Shown: positions 1-6,720, counted from the first letter of the stretch. The stretch is 8,270 nt of DNA from Dehalococcoidia bacterium (GCA_012270665.1 JAAXHY010000332.1:1-8270); one strand, 5' to 3'. Translations and numbers: made by a program. The notes: generated from the sequence alone by a model not told the origin.

Positions 1-1320
1 GTCCATGACTATGACCGCGCCCGCGCCGAGCATGACACCGGATTCATGGAGGAAGCCCGGCTTGATGGGAGTGTCGAGCATGGACACAGGGAAGACGCCA
101 CTGGAGGGGCCGCCGACGCCAATGACGCCGATGGAAGAGCCTTCGGGCGGACCGCGGCCGATGTCGTAGATGATTTCTCGCAGGGTGGTTCCTATGGGGA
201 CCTCTATGAGGCCGGGACGGCGGACCGCTCCGCTGAGGTTGATTATCTTGGTGCCGGTGTCTGCGCCGTCGCCGATGCCCGCGAAAACTTCGGCACCGTG
301 GTTGATGATATAGGGGGCGCTGGCGAGGGTCTCGGCGTTGTTGATGACGGTGGGTCTTGACCAGAGGCCGGATTCCACAGGGTAGGGCGGCCTTATGCGC
401 GGCTCGCGCCTGTATCCCTCGACGGTGTTGATGAGCGTGGTCTCCTCACCGCAGACGTATCCGCCGGCGCCCCTGCGGATTTCGATGTTGAAATCGAAGC
501 CGGAGCCCAGGGCGTCTCCTCCAATCAAGCCGAGGTCCAGAGCCTGTTGGATAGCAGTTTCCATCCGTTGGGCGGAAAGATTGGCCTCGGCGTTGATGTA
601 GAAGATTATGTCGGTCGCACTGGAGGCGTAGGCGGCTATGCAGGCGCCCTCGATGACCCGGTGCGGCACTCCTTCCATGAGATGGCGGTCTTTGAAGAGG
701 CCGGGTTCGCCTTCCTCGCAGTTTACTATCATGTATCGCTGGGTGGAAGGGAAGCCGCGGGCGGATTCCCATTTCAGTCCGGCTGGGAAGTATGCGCCTC
801 CGCGTCCTCTCAGACGCGAGTCCTTGACTTCCTGGATGACCTCGGTGGGGTCTGACCGGAGCGCCTTGGCGAGCGCGGCGTAGCCGCCGTTGGCTAGGTA
901 GTCGTCTATGGATTCGGCGTCGAGTGTCCCGCAGCCATCGAGCGCGATGCGATGCTGGGCGGCTATGAAGTCGTCGTCGTCGTTTGGAGCGCCTGAGCTT
1001 AGATCATCGCTCAGGGCTCGGGTGACGGATTCGAGGTCGTCGGGAGACACACGCTCCAAGCGGCGCGTATGGTCGGAGCGAGATGTGACGATCACCGTGG
1101 GGGCGGCGAAGCATGCGCCGTCGCAGCCGGCGGTGACTATGGTGGCGGTGTCGCGGAAGCGGGCGGCGACCTCGCGGGCGAGCTCGGACGCGCCGATGGA
1201 TTGTCCGCAGTGTCCGATCTGGACGGTTATCTTCGGTCTGTCGCCAAGAGCGCGGGCCAGCCTGTCACGGGCGGAGTGGACAAGTTCCTGAAATCGGGAT
1301 TGGAGGGCGGAGTCAGTCAT
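1..1320 (-). CDS. nuoF: NuoF-like NADH/FMN-binding subunit (51 kDa family), C-terminus off the window
   Basis: Reading from ATG at 1320 the frame is open for 440 codons to base 1, so the C-terminus is missing. The family binds FMN and NAD(H) and exchanges electrons with Fe-S partners. Seen in order: a thioredoxin-like N-terminal domain (about 25-85) with Cys38 and the pair Cys66/Cys70 (GCDGAC); the FMN/NADH glycine-rich motif GRGGAYFPAGLKW (172-184); the flavin-site segment NCEEGEPGLFKDR (200-212); GAGGYVCGEET (284-294); NNAET (327-331); and a start of SLBB domain (about 360-410). The distal [4Fe-4S] cysteine motif expected after about residue 440 lies outside. The start overlaps the nuoE stop by 8 bp (ATGACTGA), implying coupling. 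The cysteine-bearing N-terminal extension points to the soluble hydrogenase/formate dehydrogenase/AOR-partner type, not classical complex I NuoF. The family call is firm; the partner enzyme is inferred from neighbouring AOR. Confidence 0.93.
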   Translation of the reverse strand, partial: MTDSALQSRFQELVHSARDRLARALGDRPKITVQIGHCGQSIGASELAREVAARFRDTATIVTAGCDGACFAAPTVIVTSRSDHTRRLERVSPDDLESVTRALSDDLSSGAPNDDDDFIAAQHRIALDGCGTLDAESIDDYLANGGYAALAKALRSDPTEVIQEVKDSRLRGRGGAYFPAGLKWESARGFPSTQRYMIVNCEEGEPGLFKDRHLMEGVPHRVIEGACIAAYASSATDIIFYINAEANLSAQRMETAIQQALDLGLIGGDALGSGFDFNIEIRRGAGGYVCGEETTLINTVEGYRREPRIRPPYPVESGLWSRPTVINNAETLASAPYIINHGAEVFAGIGDGADTGTKIINLSGAVRRPGLIEVPIGTTLREIIYDIGRGPPEGSSIGVIGVGGPSSGVFPVSMLDTPIKPGFLHESGVMLGAGAVIVMD

Positions 1321-1768
1321 TGGCGATATTCCTGACCAGTTGGATTGCGGATTGAGGATCGAGGTGACCGTGCCAGCGACCGTTTATCTCTATCGCGGGA
1401 GCCATACCGCAGAGGAAGCCGCAGGGGGTCTCTTCCAGGGTGAAGCGGCTGTCGGTTGAGCCGGGGTCGAGTTCGGATTCTAGAGAGGAGAGTATGTCGG
1501 CAGAGCCGGAGACGAGGCAAGAGAGCGCTGTGCAGACACGGATGACGGTCTCGCGGGGCTGTTGGATTCGCAGTTCGGTGTAGGAGGTGGCCGCGCCATA
1601 GACCTCAGAAGCGGGGATGCCGAGGTGCCATCCAACGACTTCCATGGCCCAGTCGGGGAGGTAGCCGAATTCGTGCTGGAGGAAGTGTAGGGCGGGCAGA
1701 AGTTGGCCGTGGTTTCGGGGGAACTTCGCCCTGAGTTCGCGGCGCAGGGCGTTCTGGTCGGTTATCAA
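1313..1768 (-). CDS. nuoE: NuoE-like thioredoxin-fold [2Fe-2S] subunit (24 kDa family), TTG start
   Basis: A 151-residue protein of usual length for the bacterial 24 kDa subunit, which carries one [2Fe-2S] cluster and docks on the NuoF-type flavoprotein. The N-terminal helical part (about 5-65) contains the typical LLPALHFLQHEFGYLP stretch. The thioredoxin-like part holds all four expected ligands: Cys79 and Cys84 (CTALSC), Cys116 and Cys120 (CGFLC), followed by GMAPAIEINGRWHG. The start codon is TTG at 1768: an AGAGGTGA ribosome binding site lies 7-8 nt upstream, and the first in-frame ATG is far inside (residue 42, in WAMEVV), which would delete conserved sequence. The stop overlaps the nuoF start by 8 bp. 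It lies 168 bp downstream of aor on the same strand. With NuoF it probably forms the NAD(H)-reactive module of an AOR complex; a hydrogenase or formate dehydrogenase further downstream cannot be excluded. Confidence 0.93.
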   Translation of the reverse strand: MITDQNALRRELRAKFPRNHGQLLPALHFLQHEFGYLPDWAMEVVGWHLGIPASEVYGAATSYTELRIQQPRETVIRVCTALSCLVSGSADILSSLESELDPGSTDSRFTLEETPCGFLCGMAPAIEINGRWHGHLDPQSAIQLVRNIAND

Positions 1769-1775
1769 GCGGTTA

Positions 1776-1783
1776 TCACCTCT
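1776..1783 (-). promoter_or_regulatory. Ribosome binding site deciding the nuoE TTG start
   Basis: On the minus strand this reads AGAGGTGA and sits 7 nt before TTG at 1768. It is a good Shine-Dalgarno match at normal spacing. It supports the TTG initiation codon, as no ATG or GTG start exists nearby in frame. Confidence 0.7.
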
Positions 1784-1787
1784 GACG

Positions 1788-1851
1788 ATTCTGATTCAGA
1801 CGGGGTGATTCTATCAGAAATGGCAAAGCGCGCGATTGTCTGAATCAGAAT
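1788..1851. repeat. 14-bp perfect inverted repeat with self-palindromic arms, between aor and nuoE
   Basis: Bases 1788-1801 (ATTCTGATTCAGAC) and 1838-1851 (GTCTGAATCAGAAT) are perfect reverse complements separated by 36 bp. Each arm also contains an 11-bp palindrome with one central base: TCTGATTCAGA at 1790-1800 and TCTGAATCAGA at 1839-1849. A smaller alternative hairpin pairs TTCTGAT (1789-1795) with ATCAGAA (1813-1819). The structure lies in the nuoE leader, just upstream of its ribosome binding site. It could be a remnant of a small palindromic mobile repeat, an mRNA processing or stability element, or a pair of operator sites; the sequence does not decide between them. Confidence 0.75.
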
Positions 1852-1874
1852 TTACAGGATTCTAGGATTGATAG
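1834..1874. repeat. Dispersed intergenic repeat-like sequence (TCTGAATCAGAATTTACAGG type)
   Basis: The stretch contains TCTGAATCAGAATTTACAGG followed by two short direct AGGATT copies (1855-1860 and 1864-1869). From memory, it resembles an intergenic repeat family found in many unrelated bacteria, in which TCTGAATCAGGATT-like and ACAGGATT-like words recur. Its left end shares the TCTGAATCAG palindrome with the inverted-repeat arm at 1788-1801, so two head-to-head copies of the core may be present, one of them decayed. No coding content is seen. Confidence 0.45.
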
Positions 1875-1900
1875 GGCGCTACCTCTTCCCGATGTTTGAA

Positions 1901-1916
1901 CACCTCGAGCGAGGTG
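1901..1916 (-). other. Short GC-rich hairpin just after aor stop
   Basis: CACCTC (1901-1906) and GAGGTG (1911-1916) are perfect complements around a 4-base loop, about 20 bp beyond the aor stop codon. On the transcribed strand the stem is followed by TTCAAAC and not by a run of T, so it is a poor intrinsic terminator. It may act as a 3'-end stabiliser or partial attenuator between aor and nuoEF. Confidence 0.4.
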
Positions 1917-1936
1917 ATTAAGCAACTCGGATCGAA

Positions 1937-3820
1937 TCAGGCGGTTGGGGAATAAGATACCAGCTTGTCTAAGCCTAGTTCGCCCAACCTCACATCCGGT
2001 ATCGAACCGTCGGGATTCCAACCGCGCGCTTGGTAGTAGGCGGCTATCATCATGTCGAGGTCGGAGGTGGAGAGTCCGACGCCGGCAGCTACGCCGTCGG
2101 GGAGAGGCTCGCTGAGCAGGCGTGGGGGCAGGGTATCGTCGGCTCGCGTCCAGCCTTCGCGGATGTTGAATAGCTTCTTGAGGTTGTTGATGCGCTCGCC
2201 CGCCTGCTTGAGTTCGTCGGGGGTGACGTCCCAGCCGGTGATCAGGTTGAGGGAAGTGGCGGATTCGTCCCAGAAGTCGTCGAAGGCCTTGCGGAGGAAT
2301 TTGCACCAGATAAGGGAGTCGAGGACGGCTGAGAAGTCCTCTCCGTTGGCGGTGATACGGCCACGGAGGGCGTCGGACTCCAACCTGTTGACACGGTTGG
2401 AGAAGTCAGCTTCGTAGGCGGAGGAGCGATTGTGGCACGCGCCGCGTGTGCTGACCGCGAGCGCGAGGGCCATCGTCTTGAGGCTGCGGGGCTCGTAACC
2501 GGGCATCTCCAAGCCCTTGACGTGCATGGCCCAACCCTGGGAGTTTTGGCCCAGAGACTCGGAGGCGATTCGTGAGCCTTCGGCAAGTAATTTGCCCAAT
2601 TTATCGCTTTTGTTTGATATAGATTCGAGACAAGTAAGAATTATTTCCGCGTTTCCAAAACTCAGGTCCAGACCACCGGTGTCTTCAAGGGTGAGCAGGC
2701 CACGCTCGAAACACTCCATGGCCCAGGCTATCGTGCCTCCGGCGCTGATGGTGTCCATGCCAACCTCGTCGCAGTAGTGGGAGGCGCGGATGACGGTCTC
2801 GCGGTCTGAGACGCCGACCAGCGGGCCGAGCGCGAACGCGCTCTCGTACTCCATGCGGCCTGTGGATTTATTCCTGCCGCTGCCGACGGTCAGAATCTTT
2901 TCGCAGCCAATGGTGCAGTTGGCACAGTGAGCGTTCTTGACAAAGTGACCTTCGTATAGCGCCTCGCCGCTGACCTCTTCGGCGAACTCGAAGGTGGACT
3001 GGCGGAAGTTGCGTGTGGGAAGCGCGCCAAGCCTGTCGAAGACCGCTACATTAGCCATTGTGCCAGTGGTGCGGTACTTCTCGGTAGCGGGACCGAGACT
3101 CTTGGCCGAGAGGTCGCGTCCGACGGTTTCGAGGCTATCCCTGTCGAATACGGGGGCAGGCGCGCGTCCGCGGATGGCGATAGCCTTGAGGTTCTTGGAA
3201 CCCATGACCGCGCCGGTTCCTGTGCGGCCTGCCTGTCTGCCGCCATCGTTGGCGATGCTGGCGAATCGGACGCCGTTCTCGCCCGCGGGGCCGATGCAGG
3301 CAACCCTGAATCGTCTTCCGAGATCGTTTCTGACCGCCTGCTCGGTGGCGAACGTGTTCAATCCGACAAGATGGGTGGCGTCGAGGAACTTCACTTCATC
3401 GTCTTCGATGGAGAGAAGAGTCATGTGTTCGCTCCGGCCCTTTACGACGAGCGCGTCGCAGCCGGTTCGCTTGAGTTCGACTGCTAGGAAGCTGGAACTG
3501 AGTGAGTCGCCTATCATGCCGGTGAGGGGAGACTTGGCGGCGACAGCGAACTTGCTGGAGGTGGTGAGCCTGCTGCCGACGAGGGGACTGCACGCGAATA
3601 TGAGGGGATTTTCGGGGCCAAGCGGACCGGCCCCGGGCGGGCAATGCCGGTACAGCAGGTAGGCGGCTAGTCCAGTTCCGCCGATGAAGTTTCGCAGGAC
3701 GGTCGCGGGGAGAGGCTCGCGGTGGACGGTCTGTGTGGTGAGGTCAACGACTAACGCGACACCGTGGTAGCCGTACATATTAGTTTTCAGTTGTAAATTT
3801 TCAGTCTTCAGTTTGGTCAT
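1937..3820 (-). CDS. aor: Tungsten-type aldehyde:ferredoxin oxidoreductase (AOR family)
   Basis: A 627-residue cytoplasmic enzyme of normal AOR length. The family oxidises aldehydes to carboxylic acids at a tungsten (sometimes molybdenum) bis-pyranopterin centre next to one [4Fe-4S] cluster. Numbering from ATG 3820: N-terminal AOR domain with PLTGMIGDS (98-106) and AGRTGTGAVMGSKNLKAI (197-214); cluster ligands Cys299, Cys302, Cys306 (CANCTIGC); pterin motif DEVGMD (351-356) matching DxxGxD; LEMPGYEPR (437-445); TRGACHNR (458-465); second pterin motif with the fourth cluster cysteine, DSLIWC (501-506), whose DxxGLC consensus is altered at Gly and Leu. Family members normally begin at the equivalent of MYGYHG (Met15, 3778). 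The 14 residues before it derive from a heptanucleotide repeat. The upstream ATG forms a 4-bp ATGA overlap with moaD, while no ribosome site precedes Met15, so 3820 is kept. Substrate unknown. Confidence 0.96.
   Translation of the reverse strand: MTKLKTENLQLKTNMYGYHGVALVVDLTTQTVHREPLPATVLRNFIGGTGLAAYLLYRHCPPGAGPLGPENPLIFACSPLVGSRLTTSSKFAVAAKSPLTGMIGDSLSSSFLAVELKRTGCDALVVKGRSEHMTLLSIEDDEVKFLDATHLVGLNTFATEQAVRNDLGRRFRVACIGPAGENGVRFASIANDGGRQAGRTGTGAVMGSKNLKAIAIRGRAPAPVFDRDSLETVGRDLSAKSLGPATEKYRTTGTMANVAVFDRLGALPTRNFRQSTFEFAEEVSGEALYEGHFVKNAHCANCTIGCEKILTVGSGRNKSTGRMEYESAFALGPLVGVSDRETVIRASHYCDEVGMDTISAGGTIAWAMECFERGLLTLEDTGGLDLSFGNAEIILTCLESISNKSDKLGKLLAEGSRIASESLGQNSQGWAMHVKGLEMPGYEPRSLKTMALALAVSTRGACHNRSSAYEADFSNRVNRLESDALRGRITANGEDFSAVLDSLIWCKFLRKAFDDFWDESATSLNLITGWDVTPDELKQAGERINNLKKLFNIREGWTRADDTLPPRLLSEPLPDGVAAGVGLSTSDLDMMIAAYYQARGWNPDGSIPDVRLGELGLDKLVSYSPTA
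3780..3814 (-). repeat. Five degenerate 7-bp tandem repeats translated into the AOR N-terminus
   Basis: On the minus strand five consecutive heptamers read AAACTGA, AGACTGA, AAATTTA, CAACTGA and AAACTAA (consensus AAACTGA). They lie between the aor overlap start (3820) and the conserved AOR start Met (3778). No stop falls in the aor frame, so they encode KLKTENLQLKTN, a 7-residue periodic peptide. It is much more AT-rich than the flanking genes. Heptamer tandem repeats of this kind are known as intergenic elements in several bacterial groups. Confidence 0.75.
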
Positions 3821-4119
3821 CCTCCGGCCTGACTGGAGAACAGGTATATGGTATCGCCCTGAGTGATAGGGACGGGGACTTCGTCCATGAAAGCGAGTCC
3901 ATTGAGGTTGGCGGTGTAGCTGGTCAACAGATTCGATCCATTTTCGTCAAGCGCGGTACATAGTAGAGAAGGAAGCACGTTGCCGAGGGATACCGCCAAA
4001 TCCGACACGCTGGATTCAGCGGGGAGCGCTATCTGAACGTCGCGGACTCCGGCCACGGTTCGAGCGTGTCCGAATAGTTCCACCCGCACTGTTACTTCAC
4101 TTTCTGCTTGGTTTCTCAT
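3817..4119 (-). CDS. moaD: MoaD/ThiS-type ubiquitin-like sulfur carrier
   Basis: A 100-residue protein ending in Gly-Gly (SSQAGG), the hallmark of beta-grasp sulfur carriers, whose C-terminal thiocarboxylate donates sulfur to make the dithiolene of molybdopterin. The N-terminal strand VTVRVELFGHARTVAG (9-24), the middle segment and the late GDTIYLFSSQAGG (88-100) fit the MoaD fold; the first eight residues are a small extension. It overlaps mobA and aor by 4 bp each (ATGA at both ends), so it is embedded in the aor transcription unit. AOR loci often carry their own MoaD copy, presumably serving the tungsten/molybdenum pterin of the neighbouring enzyme. No MoaE or MoeB is seen here, so the activating partners must be elsewhere. 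ThiS is a less likely alternative given the cofactor neighbours. Confidence 0.88.
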   Translation of the reverse strand: MRNQAESEVTVRVELFGHARTVAGVRDVQIALPAESSVSDLAVSLGNVLPSLLCTALDENGSNLLTSYTANLNGLAFMDEVPVPITQGDTIYLFSSQAGG

Positions 4120-4751
4120 GACTCGGACTGAGTGAGGGCGATTCTGTTGGCCTTGTCCAAGTCGTCTTGGGTGTTGATGTTAAAGAAGCTGAGAAGGTCC
4201 GGGTCTATCTCACGCACGCGGTCTTCTGTGAAGTAGCAGACTCTCACGTCCTCGAAGAAGCCGGATATCTTCAGTCGGCCGGCGGCGAGTTTGGCGCGTA
4301 TTGGTTCAAGGCAGGCTCGAGAGTAGGCGGCGTGAATTGGCTCAGGTCTTCCGTCTACCACAGGGACAACAGCGTCGTTCATGTCGCGGTTTGAGAGGAG
4401 GGCGCTGTAGAGCCGGGGGCTGGGGAAGGGCATATCGCAGGCGCAGAACACAGACCAATCAGTGGGAGCGGCTGCGAGGCCGGTGTAGATCCCGCCGAGC
4501 GATCCCTTGCCCGGGTACTCGTCAATAACCGGGGTAACATCGTTGGGTAGGTCTAGTTCAGCGACGCGACCATTATCGTTTGCTACGACTATGATGCTGG
4601 ACGCTACCTGCCCCATTCTATCTATAACACGGCGGATGAGGGGTTCGCCTTGGAAGGGTTCGAGCGCTTTGTTGCGTCCCAAGCGTCGGCTCATGCCACC
4701 GGCGAGGATGACGGCGGTTACATCAACAGGTCTGTTTTCACATTCGCTCAT
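4116..4751 (-). CDS. mobA: MobA-type molybdenum cofactor nucleotidyltransferase
   Basis: A 211-residue nucleotidyltransferase-fold protein, the usual MobA length. MobA transfers a nucleotide (GMP in the best known case) to the molybdenum-pterin cofactor in the cytoplasm. Seen: the nucleotide-binding loop AVILAGGMSRRLGRNKAL (13-30), DEYPGKGSLGGIYTGL (77-92), the metal-site segment CACDMPF (103-109), PIHAAYS (138-144) near the region that differs between MobA and MocA relatives, and the late FNINTQDDL (190-198). The ATG at 4751 starts 19 bp after the moeA stop, and its stop overlaps moaD by 4 bp. No strong ribosome site is visible, so translation may depend on reinitiation from moeA. GMP versus CMP preference cannot be read from the sequence. 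Its presence beside AOR is notable because characterised AOR cofactors carry no nucleotide. Confidence 0.92.
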   Translation of the reverse strand: MSECENRPVDVTAVILAGGMSRRLGRNKALEPFQGEPLIRRVIDRMGQVASSIIVVANDNGRVAELDLPNDVTPVIDEYPGKGSLGGIYTGLAAAPTDWSVFCACDMPFPSPRLYSALLSNRDMNDAVVPVVDGRPEPIHAAYSRACLEPIRAKLAAGRLKISGFFEDVRVCYFTEDRVREIDPDLLSFFNINTQDDLDKANRIALTQSES

Positions 4752-4770
4752 AGGTTCAGGTTAGCAGAAG

Positions 4771-6720
4771 TCAGTGGCGTTCGCTACCCAGAACGGCTTT
4801 GAGGATTCCCATTTGGCTGACGTTGTAGCCACCGAGGGATTGCACCTCGGACTGGAATGTGGGGGAGCGAATCATGTCCAGCATGGGGGCAAGCAGGTCA
4901 CTTTCGTAGAACTCGGCTGGGATTACAAGGTCGTACTGCTCTTCGAACAGGGGAATGAATTCGAGTCTCATAGCGCGGGCGGCGGGCAGGATGCCGAGTC
5001 CGACGTCGGCGCGACCGCCCTGAACGGCGGCGGCTACGGCCAGGTGGGTGTATTCCTCGCGGTCGTAGCCGGATATGGATTCGGGTGGGATGCCGAGTTC
5101 ACGGAGCTTGAAGTCGAGGAGTACGCGGGTGCCGGCGCCGCGCTGTCGGTTGACGAAACGGACGCCGGAGTTGGCTAGGTCGGACAGAGATAATATCTCC
5201 AAAGGGTTGCCGGGCGCAGTCATGAGGCCCTGGGTCCGCGCGGCCAGGTGGACGAGCGCGACCCGCCTGTTGGGGATGTAGCGCTCGATGTATGAGACGT
5301 TGTACTCGCCGGTGTCTTCGTGCATGAGGTGGGAACCGGCGACATGGGTCTCGCCCCTGCGGACGGCAAGAAGGCCGCCGAGACTGCCGACGTTTGCGGA
5401 GGCGAGGGTGGGGTTGCCGGGGCGCTCGCTGAGTCGGCTGACGAGCAGGTCGAGAATGAGGTCGTGGCTGCCGATGGCGACGATGGTGCGACGGATGTCC
5501 GGCATTGGTCGGAGAAGGCTCACAGTGATCTGGCTGCCAGCCTCGATGCCCTCGGAGTTTCGGGGGATACGGGCAATGCCGTCGGCGCGGACAAGGGAGC
5601 TTATGACGCCCGCGCCGCGCTGGAGAGGGGTAGCGACAAGCCTGTCGCCGACCTGTCCGAGACGGACGCGCAGGAACTCGTCCTCGCCCATGGGGGAGTG
5701 AACTCGGCGGGTCATCGTAGCCGTTGCCGTAGGATCGGGGTCGGCGGAGCGTCCCAGCCTGGACTCGATGATGGGCTTTACAAAGAGTTCGCAGGCGATG
5801 ACGGCTGAGACGGGGTATCCGGGTATGCCGATTACAGGTTTGTCCTGGACGACGCCGAGAACGATTGGATGGCCGGGGCGGATGGCGACACCGTGGACCA
5901 CTAGGTCGCCAAGCCGCTCGACGCAGCTTGCGGTGTAGTCTTCGGTTCCGGCGGAGGAGCCGGCGTTGACCAGAACGATGTCGTAGTGGTGGATGGCTTC
6001 GCTTATCGCGTCGCTGAGCAGGTTGGGGTCGTCTGGAACGGGGGGAAGGCGAGTGGGGGCCGCGCCCCATTCTTCGAGCATGGAGGCGAGGACGATTGAG
6101 TTGAATTCAACGATGTCGCCGGGCTTGGGATTGTCGGAGATGTCAACGAGTTCGGTTCCGGTGGGGATGACGGCGACAGTGGGCTTGGGACGGACGGCGA
6201 TTCGGGTGACCCCGGCGGCGGCGCAGGCGCCGAGGTCGGCGGGACGCAGGCGGTGGTTTTGTGGCAGCAACAGTTCAGATTCAACGATGTCCTCTCCGAG
6301 CGGCCTGACGTGGTTATAGGGCGGGACGGGGGAGCGGATTTCGACGGCGAAGTCGCCAAGGCGGCGGACGACCTCGACCATTATCACAGCGTCGAAACCG
6401 TCAGGGATGGGATCGCCGGTGTCCACCCATGCAGCCTGATCGGGTAGGGTGAGAGCCAGGGGCGAAGTCTCGGATGCGCCAATTGTGTCGGCGGAGCGGA
6501 CGGCAACACCGTCCATGGCGGAGGCGTCGTAGTGGGGGACTGAACGGGCGGCCCACACGGGTTCGGCGGTGATCCTGCCTAGGGCGTCCTGGATAGGGAT
6601 ACGCTCGGGCTGGGAGTGGATATGTACGTCAGCCTGATTCAGGGCGGCGGTATAGCGGTCGGTGGCCTCGTGGAGGGGAACGTCCTGGAGGTAGTAGCGG
6701 CGAGAGTGAGGGTGGGTCAT
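4771..6720 (-). CDS. moeA: MoeA molybdopterin molybdenumtransferase fused to a PBP-like domain
   Basis: A 649-residue two-part protein, much longer than stand-alone MoeA (about 400). Residues 1 to about 405 are MoeA, which inserts the metal oxyanion into adenylylated pterin: YDASAMDGVAV (64-74), DTGDPIPDGFDAVIMVE (100-116), RPLGEDI (139-145), PTGTEL (186-191), NAGSSAGTEDYT (252-263) in place of the usual GGSS(V)G..D, HGVAIRPGHPIVLG (276-289) and GIPGYPVSA (298-306). Residues about 412-640 match the PBP-like domain found on many MoeA proteins: GSHDLILDLL (417-426), GGLLAVRRGETHVAGSHL (448-465), FVNRQRGAGTRVLLD (522-536), GYDREEYTHLAVAAAV (551-566), ADVGLG (571-576). This part resembles a solute-binding fold and lacks a signal peptide, so it likely senses or presents a ligand (molybdate/tungstate or a pterin precursor) in the cytoplasm; that role is inferred. 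Its ATG overlaps the nuclease stop by 4 bp. Confidence 0.96.
   Translation of the reverse strand: MTHPHSRRYYLQDVPLHEATDRYTAALNQADVHIHSQPERIPIQDALGRITAEPVWAARSVPHYDASAMDGVAVRSADTIGASETSPLALTLPDQAAWVDTGDPIPDGFDAVIMVEVVRRLGDFAVEIRSPVPPYNHVRPLGEDIVESELLLPQNHRLRPADLGACAAAGVTRIAVRPKPTVAVIPTGTELVDISDNPKPGDIVEFNSIVLASMLEEWGAAPTRLPPVPDDPNLLSDAISEAIHHYDIVLVNAGSSAGTEDYTASCVERLGDLVVHGVAIRPGHPIVLGVVQDKPVIGIPGYPVSAVIACELFVKPIIESRLGRSADPDPTATATMTRRVHSPMGEDEFLRVRLGQVGDRLVATPLQRGAGVISSLVRADGIARIPRNSEGIEAGSQITVSLLRPMPDIRRTIVAIGSHDLILDLLVSRLSERPGNPTLASANVGSLGGLLAVRRGETHVAGSHLMHEDTGEYNVSYIERYIPNRRVALVHLAARTQGLMTAPGNPLEILSLSDLANSGVRFVNRQRGAGTRVLLDFKLRELGIPPESISGYDREEYTHLAVAAAVQGGRADVGLGILPAARAMRLEFIPLFEEQYDLVIPAEFYESDLLAPMLDMIRSPTFQSEVQSLGGYNVSQMGILKAVLGSERH

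Noticed and set aside
46..1335. Several plus-strand open frames rich in Gly/Asp/Ala or Ser/Arg opposite nuoF
   Set aside because: They are antisense shadows of a clearly conserved NuoF frame in GC-rich DNA, with no recognisable domains or ribosome sites.
1901..1916. Intrinsic terminator after aor
   Set aside because: The stem is perfect but short and is not followed by a U-tract, so I list it only as a hairpin.
1845..2306. A 153-codon minus-strand open frame overlapping the aor 3' end and the spacer
   Set aside because: It is an Arg-rich out-of-frame reading of aor running into the repeat; no domain or start site supports it.
2994..3662. A 222-codon plus-strand open frame opposite aor
   Set aside because: The minus strand carries conserved AOR motifs throughout this stretch; the plus frame is low-complexity Arg/Ser/Pro-rich and matches nothing.
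3780..3814. CRISPR-like or phage attachment repeat at the moaD/aor junction
   Set aside because: The units are contiguous 7-mers without spacers and there is no integrase or tRNA nearby.
5099..6070. A 323-codon minus-strand open frame inside moeA
   Set aside because: Its product is an Arg/Pro-rich repeat-like sequence typical of an out-of-frame reading of a GC-rich gene; the MoeA frame is strongly conserved over the same bases.
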